64,000 bases of DNA from Colwellia sp. MB02u-6. GTDB taxonomy: Bacteria > Pseudomonadota > Gammaproteobacteria > Enterobacterales > Alteromonadaceae. Below are positions 26,354-33,518 of the stretch, one piece after another. The stretch is from the NCBI RefSeq assembly GCF_014077095.1, contig NZ_JACGVG010000036.1, forward strand, positions 310,001 through 374,000, given 5' to 3'. How positions within the stretch are numbered: position 1 is the stretch's first letter; each line of letters starts with the position of its first letter. Under the pieces are notes generated by a model, which was not told where the DNA came from, searched no databases, and worked only from the letters and a program-made list of their open reading frames with translations. The position numbers and the translations under genes were made by a program.

Positions 26354-28147
26354 ATGATCCAATATCAAATTTCCCCCCTTAACCCAAATAGTCATTTATT
26401 TGAGGTCTTATTGTCATTTAAAAGTACCCCAGGCCAAAGCTACACTTTATCTTTACCCGCCTGGTTACCCGGTAGTTACATGATCCGCGATTTTGCCAAA
26501 AACATTACCGAAATTTGCGCGTTTGACAGCAATGAACAAGCCATTAGCTTAAGTAAAGTTGATAAACAAACTTGGTCATTGCAGGCCAGCAATGAACAGG
26601 TGCAAGTGCGCTATCAAGTTTTCGCATTTGACTTATCCGTACGCACAGCTTACCTAGATAGCCAGCGCGGATTTTTCAATGGCAGCTCAACATTTTTGCA
26701 AGTACAAGAGCTGAGCGAGCAGGCATGTGAGCTCATCATTCATCCCTCAACGTTAGCTGAACATAGGCAATGGCAAGTGGCGACGGGTTTACCACGAGCG
26801 CAAGCCACTACAAAATACCAATTTGGTGAATATATTGCGGATAATTACCAACACTTAATCGACTGCCCAGTCGCTATTGGCGACTTTGACAGCACTGAAT
26901 TTACGGTAGAAGGGGTAGTGCACCATTTAGTATTTACCAGTAAGCACTACGGCGATACTCAGCGTTTGGCTGCTGATATTAGCAAGTTATGCCAACATCA
27001 CATTAGCTTATTTGGTGAAGCACCTTTTCAAGAGTATTGGTTTATCACTCATTTACAAGCGAATGGTTTTGGTGGCTTAGAACACAAAAACTCTACTATT
27101 TTACAAGCCAGTCGCTTCGACTTACCCAACCCACAACAAGCAGCAACAGTGCTAAATGAGGACTATAAAAGCTTCTTAAGTTTATGTTCACATGAATATT
27201 TTCATGCTTGGAATGTTTGTCGCATAAAACCGAAAGAATTTGTCCCTTACAACTTACAAAAAGAAAGTTATACCCAACAGTTATGGGCCTTTGAAGGGAT
27301 AACATCTTACTACGATGACATTTCACTTTATCGTAGCGGCTTAATTAACTTTGAAGACTATTTAACTATATTAGCAAAAACAGCCACGCGGGTTTATCGC
27401 GGTAGTGGTGAATTAAAACAAAGCGTCACCGCTTCAAGTTTTGATGCTTGGACCAAGTTTTATCAACAAGGTCCAGATGCGGTTAATAACATTGTCAGTT
27501 ATTACACCAAAGGTGCTTTAATTGCTTTATGGTTAGACTTAATTATTCGCCGAAAATCAAACAACCAGCATAGTTTAGACACCTTAATGCGAGAGTTATG
27601 GACTCACTTTGGTCGCACCAATATCGGTACCAGTGAAGCTGACTTTATCAACATTGCTAACCTGCTATGTGGTGAAGATATTTCATCAAGCTTTAAGCAC
27701 TATTTATACAGCAATGAGCGTATTGACTTAACCGCTGAACTGGCAACGTATGGCGTTGAACTGCAAAAACAAAAATTCAAAAAATTAAACAGTCTCGAAA
27801 CCACACCTGAAATGCATTACCACGGTTATTTAGGTGCACAATATAAAGTACAAGCGTTTGGCTTAACCATTACACAAGTACTGGAAAATTCACCAGCAGC
27901 CAAGGCGGGTTTCGCGGTTAACGATACGCTGATCGCGATAGATAAAATAAAAATGACTGAGCAATCAATACAAGCCCTATTTGATCATTTACCAGCAGGC
28001 AGAGAGCTAACCTGTGATTTTTTTCGTGATGACCAACTGCTGAGCTCAACATTGAAAGTTACTGACTCACCATTAGTGGGTATCGCCTTTAAAGTGGTTG
28101 ATGACAACTTAGTAAAACGTTGGCAGCATATTTTACCAAAGGGGTGA
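26354..28147 (+). CDS. M61 family (glycyl aminopeptidase-like) metallopeptidase with PDZ domain
   Basis: A 597-residue protein of the M61 family. The zinc site is His280-Glu-Tyr-Phe-His284, preceded by the family segment GFGGLEHKNST. A PDZ domain occupies about residues 490-580 (GAQYKVQAFGLTITQVLENSPAAKAGF). No signal peptide is visible, so it is probably cytosolic. The start ATG at 26354 agrees with family N-termini (MIQYQISPLNPNSHLFEV) although no free ribosome site precedes it; a near-perfect hairpin ends at the codon. The enzyme should remove N-terminal residues from peptides, preferring glycine or alanine by family knowledge. Confidence 0.9.
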   Translation: MIQYQISPLNPNSHLFEVLLSFKSTPGQSYTLSLPAWLPGSYMIRDFAKNITEICAFDSNEQAISLSKVDKQTWSLQASNEQVQVRYQVFAFDLSVRTAYLDSQRGFFNGSSTFLQVQELSEQACELIIHPSTLAEHRQWQVATGLPRAQATTKYQFGEYIADNYQHLIDCPVAIGDFDSTEFTVEGVVHHLVFTSKHYGDTQRLAADISKLCQHHISLFGEAPFQEYWFITHLQANGFGGLEHKNSTILQASRFDLPNPQQAATVLNEDYKSFLSLCSHEYFHAWNVCRIKPKEFVPYNLQKESYTQQLWAFEGITSYYDDISLYRSGLINFEDYLTILAKTATRVYRGSGELKQSVTASSFDAWTKFYQQGPDAVNNIVSYYTKGALIALWLDLIIRRKSNNQHSLDTLMRELWTHFGRTNIGTSEADFINIANLLCGEDISSSFKHYLYSNERIDLTAELATYGVELQKQKFKKLNSLETTPEMHYHGYLGAQYKVQAFGLTITQVLENSPAAKAGFAVNDTLIAIDKIKMTEQSIQALFDHLPAGRELTCDFFRDDQLLSSTLKVTDSPLVGIAFKVVDDNLVKRWQHILPKG

Positions 28148-28296
28148 ATTAGCTTTGTAAACCCCTGTTGTAAACTAAAGCGTACGTAATTACTGACAAC
28201 ATTTGGCGACTAAACTCGCCAGAAAATTAGGGCGCATTATCGAGTTATGGTAAAAAATAACTCATTCGCTTAACTACTCACTTAAGTAATAATATT

Positions 28297-28830
28297 ATGA
28301 TTAATGTAAAACGTTTGCACCATGTGGCTTATCGATGTAAAGACGCAAAAGAAACCGTTGATTGGTATGAAAAACATTTGAATATGGCACTTACTGTCGC
28401 CATTGCCGAAAATGAGGTACCGTCAACAAAAGCACCCGATCCCTACATGCATATATTTTTAGACGCCGGTATGGGCAATGTGTTGGCCTTTTTTGAGATC
28501 CCCAATTCTCCTGATATGGGCCGAGATGAAAATACCCCAGAATGGGTACAACATATAGCATTAGAAGTTGAAAATGTTGACGCGTTAATTTCAGCAAAAA
28601 GCGATTTACAAGCACACGGCTTAGACGTTTTAGGCCCAGTTAATCATGGTGTATTTAAGTCTATTTATTTCTTTGATCCTAACGGCCACCGCTTAGAATT
28701 AGCCGCTAATATCGGTACCATAGAACAATATGCAGAACTTAAACGGGTAGCGGCATTAATGGTTGAAGAATGGTCACAAACTAAACAAGCGCCAACCCAT
28801 GCAGCTTGGTTGCATCACCTAGACGACTAA
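28297..28830 (+). CDS. VOC (glyoxalase/bleomycin-resistance) family protein
   Basis: A 177-residue protein with the vicinal-oxygen-chelate fold. Putative metal ligands are His8 or His9 (RLHHVAYRC), His52 (YMHIF), His in WVQHIALEV and Glu in GHRLELAAN. It starts ATG ATT AAT with a weak ribosome site. The family includes dioxygenases, glyoxalases and resistance proteins; the substrate cannot be inferred. Single gene, followed by the Csr-type RNA. Confidence 0.85.
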   Translation: MINVKRLHHVAYRCKDAKETVDWYEKHLNMALTVAIAENEVPSTKAPDPYMHIFLDAGMGNVLAFFEIPNSPDMGRDENTPEWVQHIALEVENVDALISAKSDLQAHGLDVLGPVNHGVFKSIYFFDPNGHRLELAANIGTIEQYAELKRVAALMVEEWSQTKQAPTHAAWLHHLDD

Positions 28831-29003
28831 GGCATAAAAACAGCGCTACAAGCCTCTATTAACGCAAGATTTCGTCAATAGGGGGGAGAAAAACATTGCC
28901 ATTTGCCAACTTTGATAAACATTAAGCCATGTAATTCCATGTTAAAAAATAAATTACACTTCTTAACAAATAATTACAATTAAAAACAAAGACTTGCTAA
29001 GGG

Positions 29004-29015
29004 TTAGACTTTAGT
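29004..29015 (+). promoter_or_regulatory. TTAGACTTTAGT motif upstream of the Csr-type RNA
   Basis: TTAGACTTTAGT shares the core TAGACTTTAGT with the sites at 8466-8481 and, in reverse, 1179-1190. Here it lies about 60-70 bases ahead of the proposed start of the structured RNA, a common position for an activator. It does not resemble the TGTAAG-type GacA/UvrY box. Confidence 0.35.
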
Positions 29016-29039
29016 GCAATAAATAAGCGAAAAAATAGC

Positions 29040-29067
29040 TTGAAGCTTTACTCAACTCACGTACAGT
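29040..29067 (+). promoter_or_regulatory. Candidate sigma-70 promoter of the Csr-type RNA
   Basis: TTGAAG at 29040-29045 and TACAGT at 29062-29067 are separated by 16 bases, placing transcription start near 29074-29076. The assignment rests on these hexamers and the end of the structured RNA. Confidence 0.4.
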
Positions 29068-29074
29068 ATGGCTG

Positions 29075-29422
29075 GCTACATAGATAGCACTCAACAAAAT
29101 GGATAGCATTTGCACGGAAAGCAATAAGCGTTAATTAACGCAGTATATTATTTAAAATATGGATTGTTTACTAAAACTCAGGATGAGTACTGAAATATTT
29201 AGCCCAAAAGGGTATCAGGGATAGCCCCAAAAAGTGTCAGGATGACCGAAAAAAATAAAATTTAGTACAAAATAATAATAACAATAAAAATAAGATTAAA
29301 AATTATAAAGTTCACATGGATTGTAACAAAAGGCTAGGACAGCCACTTAAGAGTCGGAACTATAGATGTTGGCTTATGCTGCATTTCTTCCCAAAAGCGA
29401 CGTTATTAACGTCGCTTTTTTT
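29075..29422 (+). ncRNA. csrC: CsrB/CsrC-family CsrA-sequestering RNA
   Basis: About 350 bases with no protein-like frame carry nine GGA motifs (29101, 29116, 29161, 29181, 29219, 29240, 29318, 29337, 29356). Many sit in small hairpin loops: ACTC-AGGAT-GAGT, GTC-AGGAT-GAC, GGCT-AGGAC-AGCC, AGT-CGGA-ACT, ACA-TGGAT-TGT and TTGC-ACGGAAA-GCAA. CAGGATGA occurs twice. The region ends in a strong terminator. This is the pattern of CsrB/CsrC RNAs, which titrate the translational regulator CsrA. It lies directly upstream of yihI, exactly where csrC lies in E. coli. Length is close to E. coli CsrB. The 5' end is uncertain. Confidence 0.82.
29393..29422 (+). terminator. Rho-independent terminator of the Csr-type RNA
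   Basis: A perfect 12-bp stem (AAAAGCGACGTT / AACGTCGCTTTT) with a 3-base loop is followed by a run of T. No gene ends on this strand nearby, so it belongs to the ncRNA. Confidence 0.92.
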
Positions 29423-29491
29423 CTTTCTATCGCTGTTTAGCGTAGAATGACGTAAAATGAAAGCAATTGTTTATTATTTTAAGTTATTACT

Positions 29492-30067
29492 ATGTCTCGT
29501 ACTAAAAAATCACGCAAACCGGGTACCGGTTCTCTTGGCATCGTTAAAGATGACAACAAAAAATTAGTCGCACCCACACCTCGCAGAGCAAAGAAAACAA
29601 ACGGTAAAGAGCCGGGTAACCGCCAAAAAGAGGCCAGCCCTGTCATGGTTAATGGCCAGAACTCTGGCAAAAACAAGGATCCCCGCATTGGTAACAAAAC
29701 ACCTATTGATTTAGGCAAAAAAGTAACTGCGCCGATCAAAACTAAACCAACTAAAAAAGTGCAAGACAACTCACCCATTGCAGCAATTCGTGTCGTTGAA
29801 GCCAGTGAGTCATTAGCCGAGCAATTAAGCCGTATTGAACAAGATCCTAGATTGCTTGAAATACTTGAAAAGCAAGATGATGACCTAGAACTAACAGCAG
29901 AAGATGTTAGTTATTTCAATACGTTAATGGAGCAACATGAAAAAATTAGTCAAGCATTAGGTCTTGATGATGAAGATGAAGATGAAATTGTAGCACCCAA
30001 TAAAAAGTCAGACTCTGAAGATGACTTATGGGACAAGTTCGATAAAAGTGATTTATCAAAATTTTAA
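29492..30067 (+). CDS. yihI: Der GTPase-activating protein YihI
   Basis: A 191-residue protein with a highly basic, disordered N-terminus (SRTKKSRKPGTGSLGIVK) and an acidic C-terminal half, the composition of YihI. YihI stimulates the GTPase Der (EngA) and so affects 50S ribosome assembly. Gene order Csr-RNA, yihI, DUF2489, hemN follows the E. coli csrC-yihI-hemN arrangement. The ATG start follows the terminator of the ncRNA by 70 bp. Confidence 0.9.
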   Translation: MSRTKKSRKPGTGSLGIVKDDNKKLVAPTPRRAKKTNGKEPGNRQKEASPVMVNGQNSGKNKDPRIGNKTPIDLGKKVTAPIKTKPTKKVQDNSPIAAIRVVEASESLAEQLSRIEQDPRLLEILEKQDDDLELTAEDVSYFNTLMEQHEKISQALGLDDEDEDEIVAPNKKSDSEDDLWDKFDKSDLSKF

Positions 30068-30079
30068 TAGGAGTATTTA

Positions 30080-30580
30080 ATGCTATCCAACCCTTGGGTA
30101 TACCTAGCTTTATTAGCCATCGTTATTATTGGTGTATTAGCAGTCGTAGCCACTAGGCTGCTAGGCCAATTAAAACGACAAAAGCTTGAGCAAGAGCAGA
30201 AAAAAGTAGAGCAGCAACAAGCCCTACAGCAGCACGATAAAAAAATTATCTCCAGTGTTATTATTATCGTACGCGCGATGAAAGAAGAACAATGCGACAT
30301 AGGAGAGGGTTGCTGGCGCTTAAGTGTATTGCTAGATTCATTAAAGTTAAGCCAAGACTTAAATGTACAATTTCCAGCCGTATTCAAGTTTTATGAAGCG
30401 ATAAAACATATGCCTATTTTAGGGGCACGTAAAAAACTTGATAAACAGTCTCGTATGAGACTTGACTTAGAACGCATGAAACTTGAGGCAGAAATGGCAG
30501 AAGATATTCGCCAAGATATCGATTTACTGCACCAATACGCTAATGAACGAAATAGTGTGCTAAGCGAGTCCTCAGTTTAA
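30080..30580 (+). CDS. DUF2489 membrane-anchored protein
   Basis: A 166-residue protein with an N-terminal membrane segment (residues 7-28), then a glutamine/lysine-rich coiled stretch (30-55) and a helical domain, matching DUF2489. It starts 12 bp after yihI with AGGAG ahead of the ATG and is in the same operon. Function unknown; in relatives it lies between yihI and hemN. Confidence 0.85.
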   Translation: MLSNPWVYLALLAIVIIGVLAVVATRLLGQLKRQKLEQEQKKVEQQQALQQHDKKIISSVIIIVRAMKEEQCDIGEGCWRLSVLLDSLKLSQDLNVQFPAVFKFYEAIKHMPILGARKKLDKQSRMRLDLERMKLEAEMAEDIRQDIDLLHQYANERNSVLSESSV

Positions 30581-30630
30581 TTTAGCTTTTATAAAACTTA
30601 GGCTTTATCAAACTTAGCTTCAAATAATAA

Positions 30631-30655
30631 AACGGTTAGCTTACTACTAACCGTT
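30631..30655. terminator. Hairpin after the yihI operon
   Basis: A 9-bp stem (AACGGTTAG / CTAACCGTT) with a 7-base loop, 50 bp after DUF2489. The T-tract on the plus strand is poor, so termination efficiency is uncertain. Confidence 0.45.
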
Positions 30656-30803
30656 AAAATTGCACCGTTAAGCTAAGATAACAATTAATCAAACCCGTGA
30701 TAAATAACTCTAAGTGACAATGAAACCGTCAGCATTGATCTTGAGCAATGTTTGCGCGGCTAGCTTATCTATAATAGCGTCAAATAGATAAGCTGGAATA
30801 CTG

Positions 30804-31713
30804 ATGCAAGCAGCTCAATTTTTTGATAGCACACTCTTAAAAAAATATAACAGCAATGGCCCTCGATATACTTCATACCCAACCGCATTAGAATTTCATG
30901 ATCGATTTAGCCATGAAGATTTATTGCCCATGCCAAGCAAACTGGCTTCAAAGCCATTAATATTGATTTGATCTACGGCCTACTGACATCAAACTTTAGA
31001 GACCCTTACTCGTACGCTAAACAAAGCCAATGAAACGGATGTCGACCGTATTTCATTGTTTAGTTACGCCAATATTCCCTCTCGCTTTGCCGCCCAGCGT
31101 AAACTCAAAGATGAATGGTTACCTAACGCAGATGAAAAATGGTCTTTGATGAAATTAGCCATTGAAAAGCTATGTAATTTTGGCTACGACTTCACCGGTA
31201 TGTACAACTTCGCTAAGCCTGGAAATAAACTGTCAATTGCCCAAAAGTCTGGTGATCTACAGCGAAAATTTCAAGGTTATACCACCAAAGGCAGTTGTGA
31301 CTTACTCGGTTTAGGGCTGTCGTCAATTAGTGCTATTGGCCACAGCTTTAGTCAAAACACCAAAGTGTTACAACAACTACAAAGCCATACAGACTCAAGC
31401 ACACGCTCAGGTAAAAGGTGTCAGCTTATCTCAAGACGATATTATTCGTGGAGAAGTGATTCGCGAGTTGATGTGTAACCTTTATATCGATAAAAATAAA
31501 ATTAGCCAGAAGTTTGCTAGTAATTTTGATGAATATTTTGCTAAATACTTGCCCTTGCTGCAAAGCTTTATTAATGACGGATTAATAATTATTACTATTA
31601 ATGAAATTCGGGTCGAGCAAAAAGCGAGATTGCTAATACGTTATATTTGTATCAGTTTTTATGCCTATATGAAGCAAAATCTAAACCAACAGTGTTTTTC
31701 ACGGGTTATTTAA
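30804..31713 (+). pseudogene. hemN: hemN (oxygen-independent coproporphyrinogen III dehydrogenase), degraded
   Basis: The start (ATG 30804) encodes the HemN N-terminus including KKYNSNGPRYTSYPTALEF. After about 50 codons the sequence jumps to a segment equivalent to residues ~210 onward of E. coli HemN (AINIDLIYGL), so the radical-SAM core with its CxxxCxxC cluster is deleted. A frameshift follows near 30975-30995, and a second near 31375-31395. The last segment ends in the conserved FSRVI at 31711. The gene therefore cannot make an active enzyme. Position after yihI-DUF2489 is the normal hemN position. A functional copy or hemF elsewhere would be expected. Confidence 0.92.
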
Positions 31714-31714
31714 G

Positions 31715-32263
31715 TTAGCTTTCTAGTTGGCCTAAACTAAATCGATGTTTGGCGCTAAAAAATACTAATTCTGCGCCGTGACCAGCGTTATTTTCACAGG
31801 CTAAATCTACCCATTGATAATAAACATTACGATGCACCTTCGCCTGCAAATTTTGTCTGACCGTGACATATAAACCACCCTCTTCGGTAATTTCTAGTGG
31901 ATGTTCAGCATTTAAGATAAAGCTGTCGTCTAAATTGGTCGTCACTTGCATACTGGTTTTCTGTTCATCTAACCATTGCCATTGCGTTAAAATAAAGGGC
32001 GCATCAGCAACCACGATGCCAACCTTTTCGACAGGCGTGACTAAAAAATAGCGTTTATCTTCTTTTTTTAATACTGAGGCAAAGAGCTTAACCAAAGACA
32101 AACGTTTAAATACCGTGCCGTTGTAAAACCAACTACCATCTGACTTTATTTCTAAATCAATATCACCACAAAAAGGAGGATCCCATAGTTCAACTGGTGG
32201 CATTTTTTTCACATTACCCGGTTGTGAATCAGAAATTTGAGCAGAAATTTTTTCTAATGACAT
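31715..32263 (-). CDS. DUF1285 family protein
   Basis: A 182-residue protein matching DUF1285 (PPVELWDPPFCGDIDLEIKSDG near the N-terminus). I chose ATG 32263, preceded by AGGATAACT; the frame is open to 32374, but the extra N-terminus is unlike the family. The fold is known structurally in Shewanella homologues; no biochemical function is established. It converges with the hemN pseudogene, with stops two bases apart, consistent with sequence loss in the gap. Confidence 0.85.
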   Translation of the reverse strand: MSLEKISAQISDSQPGNVKKMPPVELWDPPFCGDIDLEIKSDGSWFYNGTVFKRLSLVKLFASVLKKEDKRYFLVTPVEKVGIVVADAPFILTQWQWLDEQKTSMQVTTNLDDSFILNAEHPLEITEEGGLYVTVRQNLQAKVHRNVYYQWVDLACENNAGHGAELVFFSAKHRFSLGQLES

Positions 32264-32487
32264 AATAGTTATCCTAATGACTGACTTACCTAATAGTAGC
32301 AAGTTAACAGTGAAACTTAAAATAGCCACATAAGTAAGTGTAGTTATCCGCTTATTTACCGCGTCTAAAATCATTAGACGCTAGTGTAATCTTTCGCTAA
32401 TGCACTCAATAGCGATTATACTAACTGATAATTGTTTACCCGCACCATAAAATTCAACAAAAGTAAGTCGAAAGGCAATATTTTGCT

Positions 32488-32517
32488 TGTCATGTCACTA
32501 TAAAATGCAATACAATC
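32488..32517 (+). promoter_or_regulatory. Promoter of tRNA-His
   Basis: TTGTCA (32488-32493) and TACAAT (32512-32517) are spaced by 18 bases, 40 bases ahead of the mature tRNA. The short leader contains a GCGCC / GGCGC hairpin at 32521-32539. Confidence 0.6.
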
Positions 32518-32556
32518 CTCGCGCCTTACCACTAGGCGCTTTCAGTAATATCAGTG

Positions 32557-32632
32557 GTGGCTATAGCTCAGTTGGTAGAGCCCCGGATTGTGATTCCGGT
32601 TGTCGAGGGTTCAAGTCCCTTTAGCCACCCCA
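32557..32632 (+). tRNA. tRNA-His (anticodon GTG)
   Basis: The full cloverleaf can be drawn: acceptor GTGGCTA with TAGCCAC, anticodon stem CCGGA/TCCGG with the loop TTGTGAT (GTG at 32590-32592), T arm with GGTTCAAGTCC, discriminator C and encoded CCA. The G at 32556 can be the extra G-1 that is diagnostic of histidine tRNA, pairing with C73. Confidence 0.97.
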
Positions 32633-32681
32633 TTCTTATACCCTTCAAAAAATTATAAGTTATTTATCAGGACAATAGTAT

Positions 32682-32875
32682 TGACGTGGCCAACCAAATT
32701 CAGTCAACCTAGTTAAGCAACCATTTCTAATTCTCTACCCACTGATTCAAAAACGTTAGGACTTTGATAATCCAGATATGAATTCTTTTGAATATTTTTT
32801 ACGTTTTGTCATTTTCGATCTCCAATTAAGATTATTATCTCTTAACTAGGTAGTCGAATCCATTAGACCACGTCA
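32682..32875 (-). mobile_element. 194-bp internally deleted IS3-family-like element
   Basis: The ends are inverted repeats of about 35 bp: the plus-strand left end begins TGACGTGGCCAACC and the right end, read inward on the minus strand, begins TGACGTGGTCTAAT. Both finish inside with CCTAGTTAAG. A possible 3-bp target duplication TAT flanks it. On the minus strand from 32812 a stub reads MTKRKKYSKEF, the start of an IS3-type OrfA, then stops after 18 codons. The far end keeps a short transposase-like tail. The element looks like a miniature or deletion derivative of an IS3-family insertion sequence. Confidence 0.75.
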
Positions 32876-33132
32876 TATTGCCGCTTGTAACAATTCATTC
32901 AATATTAAATTCTATTTTTCAATGTCAAAGATTTTAGATAAAACATCAAATCCATAATCCCTTCCTGTGCCTACCGTGTGTGTGTGGAAAGTAACTTAAA
33001 ACTATCAATAGTTGATAATAGTAATGAACTTTAGTAATTTCGTTAATATTGTTAAACAGAAATAGTGTTTACTGATTTTTTTGTGTTGCTGACTAACTCT
33101 GTAAAAGATAGTGTTAATATAATTATGATCAT

Positions 33133-33171
33133 AAGCGGAAATTAACCACTAGTTAATCCTAATAACCGCTT
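33133..33171. repeat. Nested palindrome in a long gene-free gap
   Basis: AAGCGG (33133-33138) pairs with CCGCTT (33166-33171), and within it ATTAAC (33141-33146) pairs with GTTAAT (33152-33157). The rest of 32876-33420 has no coding frame or other signal that I can see. Confidence 0.35.
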
Positions 33172-33420
33172 CAAGCGCTTTTCCCCTTTGCTAAAAACGA
33201 ATCACATTGTAAGATCAATAACTGAGACTTAATTGGAAAATTTGTCCGATTTACATCCGCTCGCCATTAGTTTTGTCATCGCCAATAAGTTTCGATACAG
33301 CTGTCTCTAAATTAACTGACTTACCAAATAAGTTGCCTTTAAAATTACTGTATATAAATTTAAGTATAAAACACCTTAATATAAACCTCTTCGATTATAT
33401 TGCTTCAAAAATAAGATAAA

Positions 33421-33454
33421 AAAAATCCGATGACCTTACGATTACCGGATTTTT
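33421..33454 (-). terminator. Terminator of the M36 protease gene
   Basis: A 9-bp stem (AAAAATCCG / CGGATTTTT), followed on the minus strand by a run of eight T, lies 65 bp after the stop. Confidence 0.75.
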
Positions 33455-33518
33455 AAAACTTACTTTTTGAGTATGCTAGGCGTAGTTATCTAAACCCACA
33501 CTATAACAATCGAGTCTG

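Noticed and set aside
28897-28980. TGTTAAAAAATAAATTACA upstream of the Csr-type RNA as a GacA/UvrY box
   Set aside because: The spacing and arms differ from the TGTAAG-N6-CTTACA consensus and the region is very AT-rich, so the match is weak.
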